A stretch of DNA of 63,294 bases from Ignavibacteria bacterium RIFOXYC2_FULL_35_21. Lineage in GTDB: Bacteria > Bacteroidota > Ignavibacteria > Kapaibacteriales > UBA2268. The notes below the pieces were generated by a model, which was given only the letters and a program-made list of their open reading frames with translations, did not search any database and was not told where the DNA came from. The translations under genes were made by a program, and so were the position numbers. Where the stretch lies: positions 1 through 63,294 of the forward strand of contig MHAY01000053.1 of NCBI GenBank assembly GCA_001804705.1, written 5' to 3'. Shown in pieces: positions 8,355 to 16,325 of the stretch. Position 1 is the stretch's first letter. The number at the start of each line of letters is the position of its first letter.

Positions 8355-11300
8355 ATGAAAAAGATTTTACTATTATTTGTATTTCTACAAATCATTTCGT
8401 TCAATTATATCTATTCCCAACAAAAAGTATGGATTAAAACATCATACCCCTCAAGTGGTTTTAGATTAGCTAAAAATCCCAGTAATAATGATATTTATGC
8501 AGGTTCTTATGGTGGAGGATTATACAAATCAACTGATAATGGGCAAAACTGGACAGATATAACATCAGGAGTATCAAGTTCATATATAGATGATATTGTA
8601 ATATCAAACTCAGGGACAATTTTTGTCAGTTGTGCTACAAGTGCAGGAGGTATGTTCAGGTCAACAAATAATGGTGCAAGTTGGACAAGATTGGCTGAAC
8701 CTTATGCAAATAGAGGTTGTGAATCATTCTTCATAAATCCAAATAACAATTATTTATTTATTTGCTTCTCAGTATCTCCTGTGGAAGGTATTTATGTATC
8801 AACTGATAATGGGAGTAGCTGGACAAGAAAAGTAACAGGAATGAGTGTTGATTGGGGCATTTATTGGGCATATGCTTGGACAATGAAATCAAGTTACATT
8901 TTTGTCGGAGATTATAACCATAAAATTTACAGAACTGCCAATAACGGAGACAATTGGACGCAGACCGGAAGCGGATTGCCGGGTAATCGGGTGGATTGTA
9001 TGGCAACGAAATCCAATGGGACAATTTATGCAGGTTTACAGAATAATAACGGTGTTTATTACTCAACAAATGATGGTAATAACTGGTATTCAACAAATTC
9101 GGGCCTCACAAATTTGAATATTAATGGCTTATTTGTAGCATCTAATGATGACTTGTATGCAGGAACAAATAATGGTGTGTTTCTTCAGACAAATGGCCAA
9201 TCTTCATGGGCATCTTTCAGTGTCGGATTACCCGTTAGCTCAGGAATCAACAGAATTATTTCAACGGCTGACAATGAATTGATGTGTGCTTTAGGTGATG
9301 GTGTTTATAAAACGGCAACTATTACTTTAAATGTTACAAATATATCTTCAAATTCTGTCTGTCAAGGTGGTTCAATTACTATAGACTTTACGGCTAGCGG
9401 GTCCTTCAATGCCGGGAACATTTTCACAGCACAGCTTTCAAATGCAACAGCCAGCTTTGCTTCACCAACCTCAATTGGAACACTGACAAGTACAGCATCG
9501 GGAACAATAATAGGTACAATTCCTGCAGGAACAACACCCGGTACCGGGTATAGAATTAGAGTAATATCATCCGACCCGGCTGTTGATGGTGATGACAACG
9601 GCTCTGATATCACAATCAATTCATTGCCGAATCCCTCAATTATAGGTCCTACTATCGTATGTGAAGATAATAAATATTTTTACTCTACTTCGCCGCCGCC
9701 ATCTACAACAAGTGAGTGGTTTGTTACCAACGGTAAATTCGAGGACGAATCAACGGGTAATTCGGTCGAAGTCGAGTGGGATTCCCCCCCCTCAGGCACA
9801 ATTACATTGGTGCAGACAACAACATCAAACTGCGTGGATTCATCTTATGTGGTTGTTACTATAAATCCAAAAGCGGATGCTGATATTACAACAACAGACA
9901 CAATTATATGTGTCGGGCAGACAGGTTTATATCTTTCAAACACAGAAGCGGGCATAATATATAAATGGGTCGTTAACAGAGGTATAATAATTGGTGCTGA
10001 TGATACACCTACACTCACTGTAAGATGGGACACGGTAGGGACAGGGTTAGTGAGGCTTATACATACTTTCGCAAGTACAGGATGTTCTGATACGACTGAA
10101 ATAAATGTTATCGTAAGTCCTCTCCCACAGCCTCAAATAACGACATCCGATACTGTATTATGTATTAACTCGACAGGGCAATACACATCGAATACAGATG
10201 CAAGTGCTGTTTACCAATGGATTGCATCAGGGGGTATAATTCAGGGTGTATCTGATAATTCATCTGTTACAGTGCTTTGGAATACTGAAGGTGCAAATAG
10301 AATCAAACTCATTCAAACTTACCCGGCAACAGGCTGTAAGGATTCAACAGAAAAGACAGTGTCCGTAAATCCTCTCCCAATCACACTAATAATTGGTAAC
10401 GCAAATGTTCTTCTCAATTCAACTGAACAGTATTCTGCTAATACACCTGCAGGCATATCAAATTTATGGTCGGTTAATTTTGGAACAATAATAGGTTCAA
10501 CGACTGATGCTGTTTTGAGTATCAAATGTGAAAGCGTAGGTTCGGGCAGAGTAATGCTCGAGCAAACAAATACCAACACAAGCTGTATAAATTATGATAC
10601 ACTTGATATTACAATCTACGCTAATATACCACCATTGACAATAGATGCAGGTTCGGATAAGGAAATTTGCAAAGGAGAATCAGTTCAAATCGGTAATCCC
10701 AATGCGGCTTCGGGAGGCGTTCTGCCTTACAGGTATATATGGACTCCTGCACAAGGATTAAGCAATGATACTATTCCCAATCCTATAGCTAATCCTCTTC
10801 AGACTACAGCCTACAGCCTAACAGTCTTTGATGCAAGAGACAGCATTGCAACTGATGATGTAAATGTTACGGTAAATCCACTTCCAACTCCACAGATTGT
10901 TGGTAATACTCAGGTGATATTAGATTCAACCGAAAGATATTTGGCTGATACACCGGCAGGTACGACAAATCAGTGGTCTCAACAAGGGGGAACTTCAAAT
11001 AGTAATCCAAACGGAAATTCTTATGATGTGAGATGGGATTTGCAGGGTTCCGGAAAAGTTATACTCAAACAAACTATAGATGCAACCGGATGCTCAGCAT
11101 CGGATACACTTGTTATAACAATTGGAACATCAATACCTTCTCTTAGTGTTGAGGCTGGACCAGAAAAATCAATCTGTCAGGGTGATTCTGTTCAAATCGG
11201 AAGTACAAATCCTGCATCCGGAGGACAGCCGCCATACAGATTTTTATGGACTCCATCGCAGGGACTGAGTAATGACACTATCCCCAATCCTATGGCAAGT

Positions 11301-12821
11301 CCCCAACAGTCAACAGTCTATATTCTGATAGTCTTGGATTCAAAGGACAGCACAGCAACAGACAGTGTGAACATTACTGTTAATCCACTACCAACACCGC
11401 AGATTCAGGGAAATAAGAATGTTTTTCTGAATTCAACTGTAAATTACTCGGCTAATACACCGCCAGGCACTGAGAATCTTTGGTTTGTTGGGAATGGCAG
11501 CGGCGAATTAGATGCAACCAAAGACACTTTTCAGATAACATGGAATATGCTCGGCATAGGCAGAGTAATTCTCAAACAAACAATAACGACTACAGGCTGC
11601 ATGGATGCAGATACAATAGATGTTAATATTTCGGCAACAATACCACCACTCATATCAGATGCCGGCTCTGATAAAGAAGTTTGTTCAGGCGATACAGTTC
11701 AGATAGGAAGTATAAATGCCGCTTCGGGAGGTGTCGAGCCATACAAATACAAATGGACACCTTCGCAGGGATTAAACAATGACACAATACCAAATCCTAT
11801 GGCAAGTCCCTTACAGTCAACAGTCTATAGTCTGACAGTCATAGATGCGCTTGACAGTATTTCAACTGATGACATAACAGTAACTGTTAATCCACTTCCT
11901 ACACCAAATATTATCGGAAATGACAAAGCAATGAGAGGCACTATCGTTTCGTATTCTGTGAATATACAGGCAGGAACAACAAATGAGTGGTCTGTGGAGA
12001 ACGGCACCCAGATTGGCTCCGGCAAGGGAACTACATTTCAGGTCAGGTGGGATTCAGCAGGCACAGGAAAAGTTATAGTTGGGCAAACAATCACAACAAC
12101 CGGATGTCATGCATCAGATACATTAATCATAACTATAGATGCTAGTCAATATGCCGCAGTACTCGACATACCGGATATGTCTGCCGAACCGGGCGAAGAA
12201 ATCACATTACCGATTTATTTGCGTAATGCTGAACTGCTCCGGAACACAAACGTAACAGGTTTCATTGCAGATTTGAAATTCAATGCCTCATTATTAGAGC
12301 CAATAGAAACGACTCCAATTGGTACATTATCGCCTGACGGAAAAGAGAGAATCATTCCATTAAGACTTGGTGTGACTCCCAGTTCAGACAGCACTATTCA
12401 ATACCTTAGCTTTCTTGCTACACTCGGCAACGACTCGACCACAGTATTAAGACTTGAGAATGTCAGCTCAATCCCTCCAAATGTCAACATTGGCTCTCTT
12501 CCGGGCACTTTCACTCTCACAGGTATCTGCCGCGAGGGCGGCGCCCGCCTCGTCGGCTACGGTCCTGTTGTATCGGTTTTGATTAATCCGAATCCTGTGA
12601 GCAGCTATTGCAAAATAGAATATCAAACATATAAAGGTTATACTAAATTATATATTATAAATTCATTCGGCGAGACGGTGAAAACACTGGTTGATGGCGA
12701 GCTTTTGGCTGGCTGGCACACTGCGGATTTTGACTTATCGAATGTGCCATCAGGATTATATTTCGTAATTCTCCAGAATGAGTCTAAACGAAAAGTAGTA
12801 ATGTTAAATATTGTGAAATAA
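8355..12821 (+). CDS. Giant secreted beta-propeller/Ig-like protein with T9SS sorting domain
   Basis: A protein of about 1488 residues. I chose the ATG at 8355, which begins a signal peptide ending about IYSQQ; a GTG 12 nt earlier is the alternative start. Residues 25-320 contain BNR/Vps10-like propeller units (YKSTDNGQNW, FRSTNNGASW, YVSTDNGSSW, YYSTNDGNNW). A beta-sandwich follows at about 325-425, then many PKD/Ig-like domains. Three of these are near-copies with SVQIG...AASGG...YRYIWTPAQGLSNDTIPNP. Next comes a cohesin-like domain at about 1270-1390 (PGEEITLPIYLRN...), the GICREGGARLVG junction, and a C-terminal T9SS domain (INPNPVSSYCKIEY...GLYFVIL). It is probably exported and attached to the cell surface. 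Its function is unknown; adhesion is a guess. Confidence 0.9.
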   Translation: MKKILLLFVFLQIISFNYIYSQQKVWIKTSYPSSGFRLAKNPSNNDIYAGSYGGGLYKSTDNGQNWTDITSGVSSSYIDDIVISNSGTIFVSCATSAGGMFRSTNNGASWTRLAEPYANRGCESFFINPNNNYLFICFSVSPVEGIYVSTDNGSSWTRKVTGMSVDWGIYWAYAWTMKSSYIFVGDYNHKIYRTANNGDNWTQTGSGLPGNRVDCMATKSNGTIYAGLQNNNGVYYSTNDGNNWYSTNSGLTNLNINGLFVASNDDLYAGTNNGVFLQTNGQSSWASFSVGLPVSSGINRIISTADNELMCALGDGVYKTATITLNVTNISSNSVCQGGSITIDFTASGSFNAGNIFTAQLSNATASFASPTSIGTLTSTASGTIIGTIPAGTTPGTGYRIRVISSDPAVDGDDNGSDITINSLPNPSIIGPTIVCEDNKYFYSTSPPPSTTSEWFVTNGKFEDESTGNSVEVEWDSPPSGTITLVQTTTSNCVDSSYVVVTINPKADADITTTDTIICVGQTGLYLSNTEAGIIYKWVVNRGIIIGADDTPTLTVRWDTVGTGLVRLIHTFASTGCSDTTEINVIVSPLPQPQITTSDTVLCINSTGQYTSNTDASAVYQWIASGGIIQGVSDNSSVTVLWNTEGANRIKLIQTYPATGCKDSTEKTVSVNPLPITLIIGNANVLLNSTEQYSANTPAGISNLWSVNFGTIIGSTTDAVLSIKCESVGSGRVMLEQTNTNTSCINYDTLDITIYANIPPLTIDAGSDKEICKGESVQIGNPNAASGGVLPYRYIWTPAQGLSNDTIPNPIANPLQTTAYSLTVFDARDSIATDDVNVTVNPLPTPQIVGNTQVILDSTERYLADTPAGTTNQWSQQGGTSNSNPNGNSYDVRWDLQGSGKVILKQTIDATGCSASDTLVITIGTSIPSLSVEAGPEKSICQGDSVQIGSTNPASGGQPPYRFLWTPSQGLSNDTIPNPMASPQQSTVYILIVLDSKDSTATDSVNITVNPLPTPQIQGNKNVFLNSTVNYSANTPPGTENLWFVGNGSGELDATKDTFQITWNMLGIGRVILKQTITTTGCMDADTIDVNISATIPPLISDAGSDKEVCSGDTVQIGSINAASGGVEPYKYKWTPSQGLNNDTIPNPMASPLQSTVYSLTVIDALDSISTDDITVTVNPLPTPNIIGNDKAMRGTIVSYSVNIQAGTTNEWSVENGTQIGSGKGTTFQVRWDSAGTGKVIVGQTITTTGCHASDTLIITIDASQYAAVLDIPDMSAEPGEEITLPIYLRNAELLRNTNVTGFIADLKFNASLLEPIETTPIGTLSPDGKERIIPLRLGVTPSSDSTIQYLSFLATLGNDSTTVLRLENVSSIPPNVNIGSLPGTFTLTGICREGGARLVGYGPVVSVLINPNPVSSYCKIEYQTYKGYTKLYIINSFGETVKTLVDGELLAGWHTADFDLSNVPSGLYFVILQNESKRKVVMLNIVK
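12522..12558 (+). other. GC-rich 37-bp block conserved at DNA level, copy 1
   Basis: This block encodes GICREGGARLVG. It is nearly identical to 19574-19610 (two substitutions in 37 bp, one of them changing V to I), although the flanking coding sequence has diverged. It is strongly GC-rich inside an AT-rich gene. Confidence 0.75.
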
Positions 12822-12843
12822 ATTTTAAATGTGAAAAAAAAGA

Positions 12844-12923
12844 ATAGAACACTGATTTTACGAATACAACGAATAAACACAGATTCGTGAAAATCCGTCA
12901 AATCCGTGTCATTAGTGTTCTAT
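12844..12923. repeat. Inverted repeat downstream of the T9SS cargo gene
   Basis: The arms ATAGAACACTGA (12844-12855) and TTAGTGTTCTAT (12912-12923) are complementary with one G-T pair. The enclosed sequence contains further self-complementary ATTCGT/ACGAAT and ATCCGTCAAATCCGT phrases. It lies just after the stop at 12821. It could act as a weak terminator, but no clear T-run follows. Confidence 0.5.
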
Positions 12924-12948
12924 ATAAAAGCTAACAGTCTAACAGTCT

Positions 12949-12970
12949 AAACAGCTAAACAGCTAATTTG
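12949..12970 (+). repeat. Direct repeat flanking the degraded island, left copy
   Basis: The phrase AAACAGCTAAACAGCTAATT followed by TG recurs with small changes at 15867-15888. The two copies bracket the RhuM/YhcG segment. Confidence 0.5.
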
Positions 12971-12989
12971 TTAAATTGTAGGAAAAAAA

Positions 12990-13064
12990 ATGAGGGACAA
13001 TAATAAATTAAGGGCTTTTGAACTTGCAGATGAAATGGCTTTGAAAGAAAAATACAATACATAA
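12990..13064 (+). pseudogene. Four-helix-bundle (23S rRNA IVP-like) protein, N-terminal fragment
   Basis: A 24-codon frame encodes MRDNNKLRAFELADEMAL and then diverges (KEKYNT, stop). The opening matches the start of four-helix-bundle proteins of the S23/intervening-sequence family, normally about 120 residues, so roughly the first 18 residues remain. It sits at the left edge of a segment of truncated genes. The family match is made from memory of its conserved N-terminus. Confidence 0.55.
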
Positions 13065-13090
13065 GTTGTTAAATGAGATTAATAGTAACT

Positions 13091-13423
13091 ATGCAAGACA
13101 ACAACAGCGAAATAATTATCTACAAAAATCCGGAAGGCAACATCAAAATAGATGTTACCTTGAACGAAGAAACCGTTTGGCTTACACAGGAGCAAATGGC
13201 AACGCTCTTTGGCAAAGCAAGAACCACCATTACAGAGCATATTCAAAATGTTTTCAAGGAGGGCGAGTTAGACGAAAAAGTGGTATGTCGGAATTTCCGA
13301 CAAACCACTCAACATGGAGCTATTAAAGGTAAAACTATTATGAAAAATGAAATTGATAATAATGATGGATACAATGAATTAATAAAAACTATTGCTGTGA
13401 ACCGAAAAAGGCAGTTGCTATGA
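13091..13423 (+). pseudogene. RhuM-family protein, 5' fragment
   Basis: The frame encodes the RhuM N-terminal region (VTLNEETVWLTQEQMATLFG, TITEHIQNVFKEGELDE, RNFRQTTQHGAIKGKT) and then departs from the family after about 80 residues. Complete RhuM proteins are about 330 residues, so most of the gene is missing. The tail (MKNEIDNNDGYNELIKTIAV...) resembles the opening of a DUF1016/YhcG protein, suggesting that a deletion fused two gene starts. The ATG at 13091 fits the family better than the one at 13073. A 32-codon frame overlapping its end (13420-13518) has no recognisable content and I do not call it a gene. Confidence 0.65.
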
Positions 13424-13619
13424 ATAAAATTATTTACATCATTACTCTCTTGTGTTTGTTAGCCGGAGTTGACAGGTACAATAGGTTTGAAGAGTTTGAA
13501 CGGGATTTCAATGATTAAGAAGAAGAACAGGAAAGAAGAAGAATTTGAAAATGGAAGAAGAAAAGTTTAAACTGAAATTAAAAAAAGTAATAAGAAAACA
13601 CACACAAAAAACTTTGATT

Positions 13620-14675
13620 ATGAAAGAGACAATAAAAAAATCTGATTATGCTGATTTCCTGACTGAAATTAAAGAGCGTATCCGAAAAGCTCAATATCAG
13701 GCACTCAAAATTGCCAATAATGAGCTAATCAGTTTATATCTATTTATTGGGAATAGCATTATTGAAAAACAGAATAATCTTGGTTGGGGTAAGGGTGTTG
13801 TCGAGCAATTGAGCAAGGATTTGCGGTTAGAATATCCGGGTGTTCAGGGATTCTCTGTTCAAAACCTTTGGAATATGCGGTTCTGTTATAATGAATTACA
13901 AGATAAACCAAAACTCCAGACACTGTCTAGAGAAATAGGATGGTCAAATTTAATTGCAGTCCTCACAAAATGCAAAGACAATTTTGAGCGGGAATTTTAT
14001 TTGCTTCATACCAAGAAATTCGGTTGGACTTATAGAGTTCTGATTCATCAAATAGAAAATAAAACTTATGAAAAGTACTTGCTCAACCAGACTAATTTTG
14101 ATGAAGTAATGCCTGAAAAATACAAGAATCAGGCAAAACTTGCTGTAAAAGACTTTTACACTTTCGACTTTCTTGAACTTTCAGAAGAACATTCTGAGCA
14201 CGAACTTGAAACAGCATTGATAAAAAACATCCAGTCATTTTTGACTGAGATGGGACATTGGTTTACATTTGTCGGAAGCCAGTTCAGACTTCAGGTAGGA
14301 GATAAGGAATTTTTTATTGATTTATTACTTTATCATAGAAAGCTCCGCTCATTGATAGCAATTGAATTAAAAATAGGTGAATTTCAACCTGAATATAAAG
14401 GTAAAATGGAATTTTATCTTACGGCTTTGAATAAACAGGTGAAAGATGAAAATGAGAACGATTCAATTGGTATAATAATATGCAAAAGCAAGGATAGAAC
14501 GGTTGTAGAGTATTCACTAAGCAGTGCAACTCACCCGATTGGAGTAGCAAGTTATGAAACTTCACCCAACCTGCCTGCAGAATACAGGGATTACTTACCT
14601 TCACCGGAAGATATTTCGGATAAACTTAGTCTTGTCCGTAATTTGTTGGATAATTCTGAAGGGCTGGAAACGTGA
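13620..14675 (+). CDS. YhcG/DUF1016-family PD-(D/E)xK nuclease, copy 1
   Basis: A 351-residue protein from the ATG at 13620; upstream TTG/ATG codons at 13545 and 13551 would add lysine-rich residues without family support. The N-terminal DUF1016 helical domain (about 5-190: IRKAQYQALKIANNELISLY, GFSVQNLWNMRFCY) precedes a C-terminal nuclease fold. The PD-(D/E)xK residues are visible as FFIDLLLYHR (D234) and IAIELKIGEF (E249, K251). Family members are predicted DNA nucleases found in defence and mobile regions; the substrate is unknown. An extra 35-residue tail (EDISDKLSLVRNLL...) follows the core. It lies 68 nt before a second, diverged copy. Confidence 0.85.
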   Translation: MKETIKKSDYADFLTEIKERIRKAQYQALKIANNELISLYLFIGNSIIEKQNNLGWGKGVVEQLSKDLRLEYPGVQGFSVQNLWNMRFCYNELQDKPKLQTLSREIGWSNLIAVLTKCKDNFEREFYLLHTKKFGWTYRVLIHQIENKTYEKYLLNQTNFDEVMPEKYKNQAKLAVKDFYTFDFLELSEEHSEHELETALIKNIQSFLTEMGHWFTFVGSQFRLQVGDKEFFIDLLLYHRKLRSLIAIELKIGEFQPEYKGKMEFYLTALNKQVKDENENDSIGIIICKSKDRTVVEYSLSSATHPIGVASYETSPNLPAEYRDYLPSPEDISDKLSLVRNLLDNSEGLET

Positions 14676-14743
14676 AGAAGGATTTGAAAATTTACTATAC
14701 TTGAAATATTGATATTCGATAATTACTTTTTAATACTTATTAT

Positions 14744-15787
14744 ATGAGTAATAACATAGAAAAATATGAAACTTCTTTATTAGAAGATGTTTCACAGATT
14801 TTACGAACTGCAAGACAGAATGCGTACTCAGTTGTGAATACAGAGATGGTGTATGCATATTGGCTAATGGGCAAAAGAATCGTTGAAGATGAACAACAAG
14901 GCATAAAGAAGGCAGGCTATGGAGAATCTCTTTTAAAAAAGCTGTCAGTTGCATTATCTGCCGAGTTTGGGAAGGGATTTTCCTATGCGAATCTTCGAAA
15001 TTTCCGGCAGTTTTATCTTACTTATACTGACGATTCAAATTGCTACGCACTGCGTAGCAAATTAAGCTGGACACATTTAAGAAGCTTAATGTATATTGAT
15101 GATGAAATAAAAAGAAGCTTCTACCTTGAAATGTGTATTAATGAAAAGTGGAGTACAAGACTATTGCAGGAACGTATCAATTCGATGCTGTTTGAACGTA
15201 CTGCCATTTCAAAAAATCCTGAAGAAACAATTAAAAGAGACCTGCAGTCTTTGAAATATGAGCAAAAAATATCAGCAGACCTCGTTTTTCGGGACCCTTA
15301 TCTTTTAAATTTCCTGGGTCTGTCAGATACATATTCCGAGCAAGACCTTGAGTCTGCAATTATATCAGAAATACAAAAGTTTATTATTGAATTGGGAAGT
15401 GATTTTGCATTTATTGCCCGTCAAAAACGTATAACAATTGATAATAGAGATTACTATATTGACTTGCTCTTTTTTCACAGAAAATTAAAATGCCTCATTG
15501 CCATTGAGTTGAAACTTGGTGAGTTCGAAGCGTCATACAAAGGTCAAATGGAACTCTATCTGAATTATCTTGATAAGTATGAAAGGATGAAAGGTGAGAC
15601 TTCCCCGATCGGATTGATTCTTTGTTCGGGCAAGAACAGCGAGCATATTGAACTGATGCAGTTAAAACAAAGTAATATCAAGGTTGCTGAGTATATGACA
15701 AAGCTTCCGCCCAAAAAGCTTTTGCTCGATAAACTGCGAAAGGCAATTAAAATAGCAAGGAATAAAGAAAGTAAAGGATTTGAATGA
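14744..15787 (+). CDS. YhcG/DUF1016-family PD-(D/E)xK nuclease, copy 2
   Basis: A 347-residue paralog of the preceding gene with the same two-domain layout. The helical DUF1016 N-domain (ARQNAYSVVNTEMVYAYWLM, KGFSYANLRNFRQFYL) is followed by a PD-(D/E)xK fold with YYIDLLFFHR (D240), IAIELKLGEF (E255, K257) and a downstream KGQMELYL. It keeps the Q of KGQ where copy 1 has K, so copy 2 looks like the more conventional catalytic version. The two copies are clearly diverged, so this is not a recent duplication. A pair of nucleases beside RhuM and four-helix-bundle debris suggests a decayed defence or mobile island. Confidence 0.87.
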   Translation: MSNNIEKYETSLLEDVSQILRTARQNAYSVVNTEMVYAYWLMGKRIVEDEQQGIKKAGYGESLLKKLSVALSAEFGKGFSYANLRNFRQFYLTYTDDSNCYALRSKLSWTHLRSLMYIDDEIKRSFYLEMCINEKWSTRLLQERINSMLFERTAISKNPEETIKRDLQSLKYEQKISADLVFRDPYLLNFLGLSDTYSEQDLESAIISEIQKFIIELGSDFAFIARQKRITIDNRDYYIDLLFFHRKLKCLIAIELKLGEFEASYKGQMELYLNYLDKYERMKGETSPIGLILCSGKNSEHIELMQLKQSNIKVAEYMTKLPPKKLLLDKLRKAIKIARNKESKGFE

Positions 15788-15866
15788 TAACAAGGGAAGT
15801 TAGTCAATAGTCGTTAGTCTATAGTTAATAGAAATAAAGTTACTAACGACTAACAAACAAAAGTCC

Positions 15867-15888
15867 AAACAGCTAAACAGCTTAATTG
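15867..15888 (+). repeat. Direct repeat flanking the degraded island, right copy
   Basis: AAACAGCTAAACAGCTTAAT followed by TG pairs with the left copy at 12949-12970. Confidence 0.5.
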
Positions 15889-15911
15889 TGAATTATTAAT
15901 TGTGAATTGTG
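15884..15911 (+). repeat. Heptamer tandem repeat (AATTGTG)
   Basis: Four 7-bp units follow one another: AATTGTG, AATTATT, AATTGTG, AATTGTG. Similar 7-bp arrays occur at 22035, 33220 and 63136. Confidence 0.6.
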
Positions 15912-16147
15912 AATTGATTTTATATATTGCAAAATCAAACTACATAATAAAGATATAAATAAGATTTAATATAGATTTATAGATCATTTTAACATAGGTG
16001 ACAATATGAAAAAAGTATTAGTGATAATATTTTTCCTTAGCATAACATTTCCAATGCTTTCACAGTGGCAGCAGACTAATGGACCGTATGGAGGAAACGT
16101 AACAGCATTAGCTGTAAGTGGCAATAAAATATTCTGCAACTTGGGGA

Positions 16148-16325
16148 GGGGTGTATTTGTCAACGGATAATGGCGATAATTGGGTAAAGAAAAATAATGG
16201 ATTAAAAAACTTATGGATTTTTTCTATTGCAATAAAAGGTAACAATATATTTGTAACTACACCAACTGGGGTGTATTTATCAACGGATAATGGCGATAAT
16301 TGGGTAAAGAAAAATAATGGATTAA
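16148..16325 (+). repeat. Near-identical 58-bp direct repeats, 120-bp period
   Basis: Segments 16148-16205 and 16268-16325 differ at a single base. The period of 120 bp equals one 40-residue propeller unit (GVYLSTDNGDNWVKKNNGL). Other units of this gene have diverged, so these two were copied or converted recently. Confidence 0.85.

Noticed and set aside
10795-10830. Similarity between intragenic CTACAGCCTAACAGTC and intergenic AGCCTAACAG-type phrases
   Set aside because: The phrase is short and encodes the recurring T-x-YSLTV strand; the match with intergenic repeats may be chance.
13420-13518. 32-codon frame starting MNKIIYIITLLCLLAG
   Set aside because: It overlaps the RhuM fragment, has a hydrophobic start but no conserved content, and lies among gene debris.
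12949-15888. A complete transposon or integrative element
   Set aside because: No transposase, integrase or terminal inverted repeats are visible; only short direct repeats and gene fragments.
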